Positions 52,469 to 59,028 of a DNA stretch of 64,000 nucleotides are shown one piece after another. The position numbers were made by a program, and so were the translations under genes. The stretch covers positions 1,984,001-2,048,000 of the forward strand of contig NZ_UHIP01000001.1 in the NCBI RefSeq assembly GCF_900460245.1, given 5' to 3'. Positions within the stretch are counted from its first letter, which is position 1; each line of letters begins with the position of its first letter. The notes under the pieces are model-generated. The model was not told where the DNA came from. It did no database searches and was given only the letters and a program-made list of their open reading frames with translations. The stretch is from Vibrio fluvialis. GTDB taxonomy: Bacteria > Pseudomonadota > Gammaproteobacteria > Enterobacterales > Vibrionaceae.

Positions 52469-52496
52469 ATTGTAACGAGATTGTTAAGACAATCAA
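52469..52496 (-). promoter_or_regulatory. Predicted fadIJ promoter
   Basis: Minus-strand TTGATT (52496-52491), 16-base spacer, TACAAT (52474-52469). Confidence 0.55.
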
Positions 52497-52621
52497 ACAA
52501 CTGTTTGGAATAACGTGATATTTGCATCGAAACACGGATTAAGTGTAGTTGAATCAAGAAGTTTACTCGTCCAGTCTTTGTCACGGAGGGTAAGCAATAG
52601 AATGGTGGGGGAAATGCGGGC

Positions 52622-52650
52622 AAAAAAAAAACCACACATAACTGTGTGGT
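52622..52650 (-). terminator. Terminator of the small-RNA candidate
   Basis: Eight-pair stem ACCACACA/TGTGTGGT with a four-base loop, followed on the minus strand by ten T residues. No minus-strand protein gene lies upstream, so it must serve a non-coding transcript. Confidence 0.88.
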
Positions 52651-52785
52651 CGGAATGTTTTTTAAAGCAATTAACTTACGCCAATTGAAAATAATCAGTT
52701 TCCTGATTAGGAGAAAGTAAAGTCAGCCTTCAAAAGGAAGTGTCATCTTGCTCAACACGCTAGTCGCAATGACTAACTAGATGAC
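52622..52785 (-). ncRNA. Candidate FNR-dependent small RNA (FnrS-like)
   Basis: A predicted RNA of about 164 bases. Its 5' end GTCATCT (52785-52779) pairs perfectly with AGATGAC (52748-52742), enclosing a second seven-pair stem GTTAGTC/GACTAGC. A pyrimidine-rich open stretch with ACTTCCTTTTGAAGG follows, then TAATCAG-GAAA-CTGATTA (seven pairs on a GAAA loop). It ends with the terminator ACCACACA-GTTA-TGTGTGGT plus ten T residues. No reading frame fits. The architecture and the FNR-type promoter resemble enterobacterial FnrS, which also has, as I recall, an ACUUCCUUUU stretch after its first stem. Homology is not demonstrated. Confidence 0.7.
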
Positions 52786-52792
52786 AGGAGTT

Positions 52793-52833
52793 ACTATAGC
52801 CACTTCGGACGATGAGATTTTGAATTAGATCAA
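52793..52833 (-). promoter_or_regulatory. FNR-type class II promoter for the small RNA
   Basis: The minus strand carries TTGATCTAATTCAA (52833-52820), nine of ten matches to the FNR consensus TTGAT-N4-ATCAA, and TATAGT (52798-52793) as -10. If transcription begins at the G of the 5' stem (52785), the FNR box is centred at -41.5, the standard position for FNR activation. No good -35 hexamer is present, as is usual at activator-dependent promoters. Confidence 0.65.
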
Positions 52834-52957
52834 TTTTATCTTGGTTTTATGGGGCCAACGCGGCCTAAACTTGATTCAAAACAATCTCTGAGCACATTTC
52901 CAAACTGATTAGTAATTGTGCATAGCACCCTCACAACCAGAATGAACACCCAAAAGG

Positions 52958-52976
52958 CGTCGGCCTCTAACCGACG
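52958..52976 (+). repeat. Hairpin in the leader of the sigma-factor gene
   Basis: CGTCGG-CCTCTAA-CCGACG, a six-pair GC-rich stem ending 14 bases before the ribosome site GGAG. It could affect translation of the sigma gene. Confidence 0.4.
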
Positions 52977-53000
52977 TGGCGTAAACAAACGGAGACTTTT

Positions 53001-53564
53001 GTGTCGCTACTAAAAATATTTGGAAAGAAAACTTCCAACCGTCCGGTCAATAGCGGTATGGACAGACAAAGAAAATACGAAGCACTGGTTCGTGCTTACC
53101 ATCGTGATCTCTACCGTTATGCTTATTGGTTGTGTAAAGACCAGAGCATCGCGCAGGATCTGGTGCAGGAAACCTGCTTAAGGGCGTGGAAATCGCTCGA
53201 CAGCTTACAAGACGAGAAAGCAGCAAAATCGTGGCTCATTACCATATTGCGGCGCGAAAACGCACGTCGTTTCGAACGCAAGCAGTTTGAGTTGGTCGAT
53301 CTTGACGATCATAGCGGCGAAGCCAAAGTCTCGGATGATGCCCACCATCAGCAGGAGTGGTTGCACGCGCAAATCATGAAGCTGGATGTGGAATATCGCG
53401 AGCCGCTGTTTCTACAGGTTATTGGAGGTTTCAGCGGCGAAGAGATAGCCGAGATACTGGAACTCAACAAAAACACCGTGATGACCCGACTGTTTCGGGC
53501 ACGCAATCAGTTAAAAGAGATGTTAGATTCTTCAGAAAATTACAGGGGGCAGCAAAATGGATGA
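53001..53564 (+). CDS. ECF-type RNA polymerase sigma factor
   Basis: A 187-residue group IV sigma factor. Region 2 (about 28-95) contains DLYRYAYWLCKDQSIAQDLVQETCLRAW. Region 4 (about 125-180) contains YREPLFLQVIGGFSGEEIAEIL and NKNTVMTRLFRARNQLKEML. The start is a GTG at 53001 with GGAG seven bases before it; an ATG at 53058 just before region 2 is the alternative. It overlaps the next gene by eight bases. The partner gene and the two FadL porins downstream suggest an envelope or fatty-acid-linked regulon. The signal is unknown. Confidence 0.88.
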   Translation: MSLLKIFGKKTSNRPVNSGMDRQRKYEALVRAYHRDLYRYAYWLCKDQSIAQDLVQETCLRAWKSLDSLQDEKAAKSWLITILRRENARRFERKQFELVDLDDHSGEAKVSDDAHHQQEWLHAQIMKLDVEYREPLFLQVIGGFSGEEIAEILELNKNTVMTRLFRARNQLKEMLDSSENYRGQQNG

Positions 53565-54282
53565 TTTAGAATTTCGCCGCCGCATGTTGTCGGATCCGAA
53601 ACATCGCGACAAAGCGATGCACGAAGCTATCGCCTCCAGCGAAGCGAACAGCAAATTTGCCGACGATGTGTTGAACCTGGACGCCAGAATTGCTGAAGCA
53701 ATGCGCGTTGATGTGCCCGATGGCTTGGCGGATCGAATCTTGTTCAGCCACAGTTCGGCTGCCGATAATGTCGTGCGCCCACGCTTTGTACGCCGTGCGA
53801 TGGCGATGGCTGCCTCCGTTGCTTTTGTTATCGGTTTAGCCGTTGGCCAGGTCAATTGGGGCAACCTGTTGGTAACACCCGCGCAAGCCAGTCTTGCAGA
53901 TATCGCCGTTAAACACGTTTTGGATGAAGAAGTGTTTGTTTCTGCATTAGATGAAGCGGTTAGTTCGCGCCAAATCAATGCGAAAATGCAACCTTTCGCC
54001 TACAACCTGAACGGTACGTTTCCGTATCACGTCTATTACCTGAACCACTGCGGATTTGGTCACGCCAACGCCGTTCACATGGTGTTTCAGGGTGAAAAAG
54101 GCAAGGTAACACTCTTTTTGACCTCGATGCCGAGTAAACAGAACGTTCAGTTCGACAAAGACGGAATGTCCGGTGTCATTGAGCCTATAGGCAACATGAG
54201 CCTGATACTGGTTGGCGATGAGGGGGAAAATGTCGCTAAGATTGCCGAACATCTGATGCCGATGATAAAACCTGCGAAATAA
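53557..54282 (+). CDS. DUF3379 protein, probable anti-sigma factor
   Basis: A 241-residue protein with a cytoplasmic N-terminal part (about 1-85, acidic and helical), one membrane span (about 88-105, MAMAASVAFVIGLAVG) and a periplasmic C-terminal domain. This matches the DUF3379 family found after ECF sigma genes in Vibrio and Shewanella. Topology and the eight-base overlap with the sigma gene argue that it holds the sigma factor at the membrane until a signal arrives. The N-terminal part lacks the zinc HxxxCxxC motif of ZAS anti-sigma factors, so binding would be of another kind. Confidence 0.78.
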   Translation: MDDLEFRRRMLSDPKHRDKAMHEAIASSEANSKFADDVLNLDARIAEAMRVDVPDGLADRILFSHSSAADNVVRPRFVRRAMAMAASVAFVIGLAVGQVNWGNLLVTPAQASLADIAVKHVLDEEVFVSALDEAVSSRQINAKMQPFAYNLNGTFPYHVYYLNHCGFGHANAVHMVFQGEKGKVTLFLTSMPSKQNVQFDKDGMSGVIEPIGNMSLILVGDEGENVAKIAEHLMPMIKPAK

Positions 54283-54285
54283 AAC

Positions 54286-54313
54286 CAAACCCGCTCCCAG
54301 AGCGGGTTTTTTA
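54286..54313 (+). terminator. Terminator after the sigma/anti-sigma pair
   Basis: AACCCGCT-CCCAG-AGCGGGTT with T6, five bases after the stop codon; it separates the pair from the fadL genes. Confidence 0.88.
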
Positions 54314-54469
54314 ATTGTTAAAATAGAGTTAAAACTCTAAAAAATCACATATCAGAGCATTTTCGTGCCAAATGGTCATCATTTCTATAACTTTATCATC
54401 CAATTAGACAATGGTCGGATTTCTATACTCTATACTTGCGTCTAGTATCAGCCACCAACTGAGCAATTG

Positions 54470-54483
54470 CTCAAAACAAACGC
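54470..54483. promoter_or_regulatory. Perfect palindrome in the leader of the first fadL
   Basis: TGAGCAATTGCTCA, 31 bases before the start codon and about 30 bases after a pair of TATACT boxes (54424-54436). Further upstream TGGTCGGA (54412-54419) is a FadR half-site with a poor second half. Either could regulate the porin gene. Confidence 0.35.
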
Positions 54484-54514
54484 CCAAAGAGGCGAATAAT
54501 AAGGAAAAGTCTAA

Positions 54515-55810
54515 ATGAACAAGACGCGTCTGTTTAAACAGTCACTATTAGCAGTGACAATCTCCCTAGCTACGCAGCAAGCAATGGCTGCTGGCTTCCA
54601 GCTCAACGCTCAATCTGCAACTGGCCTTGGTCGTGCATTCGCAGGCGATGCCGTTATCGCAGATAACGCTGCTGTTATGTCTCGTAATGCCGCTGCTATG
54701 GCTCTGTTTGACAAAACATCTATGTCTTTGGGTTTTGAAACCATTACCACAAAGATCAAAGTAAAAGATGCTACGTACACCTCAGGTGCATACGTACCAG
54801 CGACTGGTACTGTTGCTGGCGCAAGCTCTTCAAGCGCAGACTATGATGATGCAGGCAGCACTTCTGTCGCTCCAAACCTCCACGTTATCGTTCCGGTAAA
54901 CGACCAATTTGCATGGGGTGTCAGCGCGTATTCAAACTTCGGTACAAAAACTGATTTCGATAGCGACTACGCTGCTACTGAGTACGGCGGCCTGACCGAC
55001 GTGAAAAGTTTCAACCTTGGTCTGGCTGGCTCATACCGCCTGAACGAGCAACTGAGCTTCGGTGCAGGTCTGGATGTTATCTATGGTAAGGGTACGATGA
55101 AACGTGCCGTACCAGGCTCAAGCAGTACTTACCTGCTGAACGTTGATGGCGCTGACGGCTGGGCTGTAGGCTTCAACGTGGGCACGGTATATGAACTAGA
55201 CAAGAACAACCGTTTTGGTCTGGCATATCGTTACAGCCCAGAGTTCAAAGCAAAAGATAGTGATGGACAGGAAATCACCCTTCCCCTACCTGATATCGCT
55301 GAATTCTCTGGCTACCACAAAATTGAAAATACCGATTTTGCGGTTCACTACAGTGTGCAATGGATTGGTTGGTCATCATTCGATCAAATCGATTTCGATA
55401 ACCTGAGTGCAAGCCAATCCGCTCTTGCAGCATCTAGCACTAGCTATGCTAAACAGTACCAATGGAAAGATGGCTGGCACTACTCTATCGGTGGTACTTA
55501 CTACCTGAACAAAGACTGGACGCTACGCGCTGGTTACATGTACGACACCAGCGCACAGGATTCAGTAACATCAATTTCAGTACCTGACTCAGATCGTCAA
55601 TGGTTCTCGACTGGTTTCACCTACCAAATCGACGAACAGTCTAACTTTGACTTTGGCTTTACGTACCTGATGGGTAAAGATACTGACGTTTCAGAATCTC
55701 TGGTTCTGCCTTCGTCTTCAAGCCCAACTGGTTACGCTTACACTTCTGTAAATGGTACAACTCGCGCGGATGCTATCCTAGTCGGCTTACAATACAGCCG
55801 CTCTTTCTAA
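54515..55810 (+). CDS. fadL: FadL-family outer-membrane fatty-acid transporter, copy 1
   Basis: A 431-residue beta-barrel of the OMPP1/FadL/TodX family that passes long-chain fatty acids or other hydrophobic compounds through the outer membrane. The signal peptide ends AMA-AGFQL and the mature N-terminus AGFQLNAQSATGLGRAFAGDA forms the hatch; the last residue is Phe, as needed for barrel assembly. The NPA motif of the hatch reads NAA here (SRNAAAM), unlike copy 2. AAGGAAAA lies before the ATG. A terminator separates it from copy 2, so each has its own promoter. Confidence 0.93.
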   Translation: MNKTRLFKQSLLAVTISLATQQAMAAGFQLNAQSATGLGRAFAGDAVIADNAAVMSRNAAAMALFDKTSMSLGFETITTKIKVKDATYTSGAYVPATGTVAGASSSSADYDDAGSTSVAPNLHVIVPVNDQFAWGVSAYSNFGTKTDFDSDYAATEYGGLTDVKSFNLGLAGSYRLNEQLSFGAGLDVIYGKGTMKRAVPGSSSTYLLNVDGADGWAVGFNVGTVYELDKNNRFGLAYRYSPEFKAKDSDGQEITLPLPDIAEFSGYHKIENTDFAVHYSVQWIGWSSFDQIDFDNLSASQSALAASSTSYAKQYQWKDGWHYSIGGTYYLNKDWTLRAGYMYDTSAQDSVTSISVPDSDRQWFSTGFTYQIDEQSNFDFGFTYLMGKDTDVSESLVLPSSSSPTGYAYTSVNGTTRADAILVGLQYSRSF

Positions 55811-55837
55811 GCATTCTCACGATATTTTTTGATTGAT

Positions 55838-55868
55838 AAAGGGCTGGTTTTCCAGCCCTTTTATTTTT
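55838..55868 (+). terminator. Terminator after fadL copy 1
   Basis: AAAGGGCTGG-TTT-TCCAGCCCTTTT followed by ATTTTTT, 27 bases after the stop codon. Confidence 0.9.
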
Positions 55869-56111
55869 TAATCCTTCCTGATTCACGTATCTCAGCGCAC
55901 ACTTGTGTTCTATTATGCTCAATCTACCCTACAGTTGTACGCTGAAAGAACAATAACCACACAGTTTAAATCAGATATTTCCACTAATTATTAAGCAATT
56001 TGCGGATTTTATATCCAAACAGGCTTAATACAGTGTTTTTTATTGTTAAAGCAAAAGCTCTAGTTTTAGACTTCGCGGTTACCAATTCAGATAATTTCAG
56101 CGAACAATAAG
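55869..56111. other. Intergenic region between the two fadL genes
   Basis: With the terminator this makes a 301-base gap. It is AT-rich and must hold the promoter of copy 2. No FadR, Fur or CRP site of quality was found, and no reading frame. Confidence 0.6.
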
Positions 56112-57401
56112 ATGAAAACTAATAAAAAATTTCTTTCTATTGCAGTAGCATGTGGTTTAGCAAGTGTATCTAACTTAACTCAGGCAGCAGGCTTTCAGCT
56201 GGCGGAGTACTCTGCAACGGGTCTTGGCCGCGCGTACGCTGGTGAAGCCGCAATCGCAGACAATGCCGGTTCACAATGGCGCAACCCAGCAATGTTGACT
56301 TATCTGAAAGGGACGCAAATTTCTGCTGGCGCACTCTACGTTAACCCGAATGTTGACGTTGAGGGTGACGTTAGTTTCTACGGAAACACTTCAAGCACCA
56401 GCTCATCTGATTACGCCAACGACGCCGTAATTCCGAACTTCTACATTTCTCACCAAGTGAACGAAAAATGGGCTCTAGGTCTCGCATTTGGTACCAACTA
56501 CGGTATGGAAACCGAGCTGGACTCTGGATTTGCAGCCAGCCACTTCGGTGACGAAGCTATGGTTACAACCATGGAAGCGAATGCGAACATCGCCTATCAA
56601 CTGACAGAAACCGTTAGCATTGGTGGTGGCATCCGCTATGTCATGGGTGAAGGCCATTTTGGTGCGAAATCGCCATCACAAACTGAAGCTCTGGGCCTGA
56701 CGAAAGGCACAACGCTGAAGTACATGGAAGGTGATGACACCAGTTGGGGCTGGCAAGCGGGTGCGGCTTGGCAAATGACTCCAAACAACCGCGTTGGCTT
56801 CGCTTATAAATCAGAAGTAGATCTGAAGCTGTCTGGTTCAGCGAACATGTATGTTCAGTCATACGGCAAAGTTTTGTCGGATACTGGTTACATGATGCTG
56901 ACTCTGCCTGCAACGGCAGAACTCTCTACCTACCACCAACTAACCGATCAGTTTGCTCTGCACACCAGCATCAACTGGACGGACTGGAGCAGCTTCGAAA
57001 AACTTCAGGCTGAACTTGATACCATGGGCACAGTCATGGTGAAGGAAGAGAACTGGAAAGATAACTACCGTTTCGCTGTGGGTGCGACATACCAGGTTGA
57101 TCCTAAACTGGCGCTACGCAGTGGTGTGGCTTATGACACTGCAGCAGTAAGCACCAAAAACCGCACCATTACTATTCCGGAAACCGACCGTATCTGGCTG
57201 AGCGTGGGTGCGGGCTACGACGTTACCGAGCAACTAACGCTGGACGCGGCCTTTACTTACATTTTTGCCAAAGACGCAGACATTCTGGAGTCTCGTGGCT
57301 ATGACTCTGATAACTCCGCAGAAAAAGTTGGCGGCCAGTTTGATGGCCAGATGACAGGTAACGTCTGGATTGTAGGTGTGCAAGCAAGCTACCGCTTCTA
57401 A
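56112..57401 (+). CDS. fadL: FadL-family outer-membrane fatty-acid transporter, copy 2
   Basis: A 429-residue FadL-family beta-barrel with signal peptide ending TQA-AGFQL and a terminal Phe. The hatch region AGFQLAEYSATGLGRAYAGEAAIADNAGSQWRNPAM keeps the NPA motif of E. coli FadL. It is roughly as distant from copy 1 as the two are from FadL, so the pair is an old duplication rather than a recent one. The ribosome site is weak (AATAAG). A strong terminator follows, shared with the convergent phosphatase gene. It would supply fatty acids to FadD and the FadIJ pathway. Confidence 0.93.
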   Translation: MKTNKKFLSIAVACGLASVSNLTQAAGFQLAEYSATGLGRAYAGEAAIADNAGSQWRNPAMLTYLKGTQISAGALYVNPNVDVEGDVSFYGNTSSTSSSDYANDAVIPNFYISHQVNEKWALGLAFGTNYGMETELDSGFAASHFGDEAMVTTMEANANIAYQLTETVSIGGGIRYVMGEGHFGAKSPSQTEALGLTKGTTLKYMEGDDTSWGWQAGAAWQMTPNNRVGFAYKSEVDLKLSGSANMYVQSYGKVLSDTGYMMLTLPATAELSTYHQLTDQFALHTSINWTDWSSFEKLQAELDTMGTVMVKEENWKDNYRFAVGATYQVDPKLALRSGVAYDTAAVSTKNRTITIPETDRIWLSVGAGYDVTEQLTLDAAFTYIFAKDADILESRGYDSDNSAEKVGGQFDGQMTGNVWIVGVQASYRF

Positions 57402-57415
57402 TCTCTATCAGGATT

Positions 57416-57448
57416 AAAAAGGCCGGTGCTCATCACCGGCCTTTTTGT
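57416..57448. terminator. Bidirectional terminator overlapping the phosphatase gene end
   Basis: AAAAAGGCCGGTG-CTCAT-CACCGGCCTTTTT between convergent fadL copy 2 and the phosphatase. The phosphatase stop codon (57435-57433) lies inside the right arm, so its last codons are part of the stem. Confidence 0.9.
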
Positions 57449-57915
57449 TTCAGTTGCAACAGCAACTGCTCAGAAGCATCTTCAATAAGATCTAACACCA
57501 ACTCAAATCCGTTCTCCCCGCCATAGTAAGGATCTGGGATCTCATCGCAGTCGGAATGGCCATAACTGAGAAACAACGCAAGTTTGTGTTGATATTGCTT
57601 GGGGCAACGTTGTTGTAATTCCAATAAGTTATCTCGGTCTGCAGCAAGAATCAGATCAAACTGCTCAAAATCGCTGTCCCGCACTTTGCGCGCCTGCATT
57701 CCTGCGAACGAATAACCGCGCTTTTCACCCGCAGATCGGGCTCTTGGGTCAGGCGGATTACCCTGGTGATAGCCAATCGTTCCCGCTGAATCAATCTCTA
57801 TGTCTAACCCCAGTCCCTGCGCTTTGGCTTTCAGCACCGCCTCTCCGGTTGGCGAACGACAAATGTTACCCATACACACCACAAGAACCGCCGGTTTCCT
57901 TTTCATCTCATTCAT
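57433..57915 (-). CDS. Low-molecular-weight protein-tyrosine phosphatase
   Basis: A 160-residue cytoplasmic phosphatase. The P-loop C14-MGNIC-R20-S21 holds the nucleophile and phosphate-binding Arg, and D128 in DPYY is the general acid. The second tyrosine of DPYY is the usual phosphorylation site. Such enzymes in bacteria often oppose BY-kinases in capsule synthesis, but no kinase or capsule gene is near. Its start overlaps the upstream unknown gene by four bases (ATGA), so both form one operon, preceded by a LexA-type box. Confidence 0.9.
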   Translation of the reverse strand: MNEMKRKPAVLVVCMGNICRSPTGEAVLKAKAQGLGLDIEIDSAGTIGYHQGNPPDPRARSAGEKRGYSFAGMQARKVRDSDFEQFDLILAADRDNLLELQQRCPKQYQHKLALFLSYGHSDCDEIPDPYYGGENGFELVLDLIEDASEQLLLQLKQKGR

Positions 57916-58481
57916 CCCAACTTGTTTTTAAACAGTGTACGTGCCGCTTGGTCCCATTGCAGCAGAAATTGCACAAGCAATTGAATGTGATGCTGCCAAC
58001 TAAACCATTGGATTCGGTAACTCTCACGTTGTTTTTGCTTGTACGCCTCACTGTTGTCACCCGCAACATAACAGTCGTGTTCAACCAATGCATTAATCAG
58101 ATAGCTGCGGGTGAATGTGGGTGGTTCATTAGACAGAAAATTACGCGAAATCAGCTCGTGACTTCCTCCCATTTTCAAAGCAAAACCGCCGACAATGAGT
58201 GGAATAAGAGATCTAAGAGGCGCGATCGGCAACCTATCACTGACATGGTTTGCTTGCTGCCACTGAGTTTCAATAGCATCGAACAGTCGTTGATGCGTTG
58301 GTCCACCTTCTGCCAAAGCCGGAACGTAAACGAAGTAGAGCCAATCGGCTAGCCGCTCAGATTCACGTGCAACTTCATCAAGCACGGCCTTGGTCCGGCG
58401 CATCCTCTCTTGGCACTCATGCGAAACCGATTCATGATTTTCCGTTGATACCCATGGTTTGACGTGAGCTACACATCCCAT
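57912..58481 (-). CDS. Unknown protein in a LexA-box operon
   Basis: A 189-residue soluble protein beginning MGCVAHVKPWVSTENH. It is helical, rich in Trp, His, Glu and Arg, and shows no signal peptide; one moderately hydrophobic stretch (PLRSLIPLIVGGFALKMGG) lies near the middle. GGGGGAA lies seven bases before ATG 58481; the frame is open 57 codons further across the promoter and LexA box, so the long form is unlikely. It is coupled by ATGA overlap to the phosphatase gene. I do not recognise a family and give no function. Confidence 0.7.
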   Translation of the reverse strand: MGCVAHVKPWVSTENHESVSHECQERMRRTKAVLDEVARESERLADWLYFVYVPALAEGGPTHQRLFDAIETQWQQANHVSDRLPIAPLRSLIPLIVGGFALKMGGSHELISRNFLSNEPPTFTRSYLINALVEHDCYVAGDNSEAYKQKQRESYRIQWFSWQHHIQLLVQFLLQWDQAARTLFKNKLG

Positions 58482-58525
58482 CGCGTTTCCCCCAACACAG
58501 TTGATGAACACACAGTATAAAACAA

Positions 58526-58545
58526 TACTGTATATAAAAACAGTA
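58526..58545. promoter_or_regulatory. LexA (SOS) box of the unknown-phosphatase operon
   Basis: CTGT-ATATAAAA-ACAG, with TA before and TA after, matches 18 of 20 positions of the E. coli SOS consensus, including both CTGT/ACAG half-sites. It lies 45-64 bases upstream of the start codon, overlapping the -35 region of a promoter whose -10 would be TATACT (58519-58514). A further ACAGTAT at 58512-58518 adds symmetry. No plus-strand gene starts within 480 bases. Confidence 0.82.
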
Positions 58546-58571
58546 TTGGTAAATTGCAGGTATACCTTGAG

Positions 58572-58610
58572 GTCAAAAAAAAGAAGGGCTGAGCAATTGC
58601 CCGGCCCTTC
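58572..58610 (-). terminator. Orphan minus-strand terminator
   Basis: GAAGGGC-C-GGGC-AATT-GCTC-A-GCCCTTC on the minus strand: 7 + 4 pairs with one mismatch and a four-base loop, followed by eight T residues. No minus-strand gene is found upstream before asmA at 61165, so it must end an unrecognised transcript or insulate the SOS-box operon. Confidence 0.88.
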
Positions 58611-59028
58611 AGCAAGCGAAGTGTATCGTAGAAATATTCTTGTTGATTTCACTCATTACTATAGATGCTTGAGCCAGTTTGGCAGTGCAACAACGCGTTC
58701 CATATTGCTAACTGCAACCGACTTCAAACAACGCAATGTAACTGACAGATTTATCAGGATTACAACCTGAATGCTGACTCCGTTTTCCTAAGCAATGTCG
58801 CAGGAAGGCGAAAGAGTAAACTTCAACTAAACTCATTGCATAGGCATCAACAACCGCTGGTGTGAAACAAGCTGGTACATACTTGTTGCACCAATAGTTG
58901 TTGCATCGCAAATTTATTGAATCGAGTTGAAATGTTCGACTAAAGAGCAAAAACATAATCTTGAATTTATCAATACATATGCGTAAATGTTTGGTGCAAG
59001 ACCTTGTTTCATTTGTTGAGGGAATAAC
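58611..59028. other. Region upstream of the orphan terminator
   Basis: About 420 bases with no convincing gene on either strand. On the minus strand there are only very short frames, for example 15 codons from 58655 (MSEINKNISTIHFAC) that end just at the terminator, and TATAGT boxes. A short non-coding RNA or leader peptide is possible. The plus-strand right end carries the promoter of the chemoreceptor gene. Confidence 0.4.

Larger units (their letters stand above)
52434..53000. other. fadI-sigma factor intergenic region
   Basis: These 567 bases hold no credible protein gene. From left to right they contain the fadI promoter with its FadR operator, a minus-strand small-RNA candidate with terminator (52622-52785), its FNR-type promoter (to 52833), about 120 bases of unassigned sequence, and a small hairpin before the sigma-factor ribosome site. 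Confidence 0.75.

Noticed and set aside
52399-52635. 78-codon minus-strand frame upstream of fadI
   Set aside because: It runs through the fadI promoter, FadR box and start, has no ribosome site and an unlikely composition.
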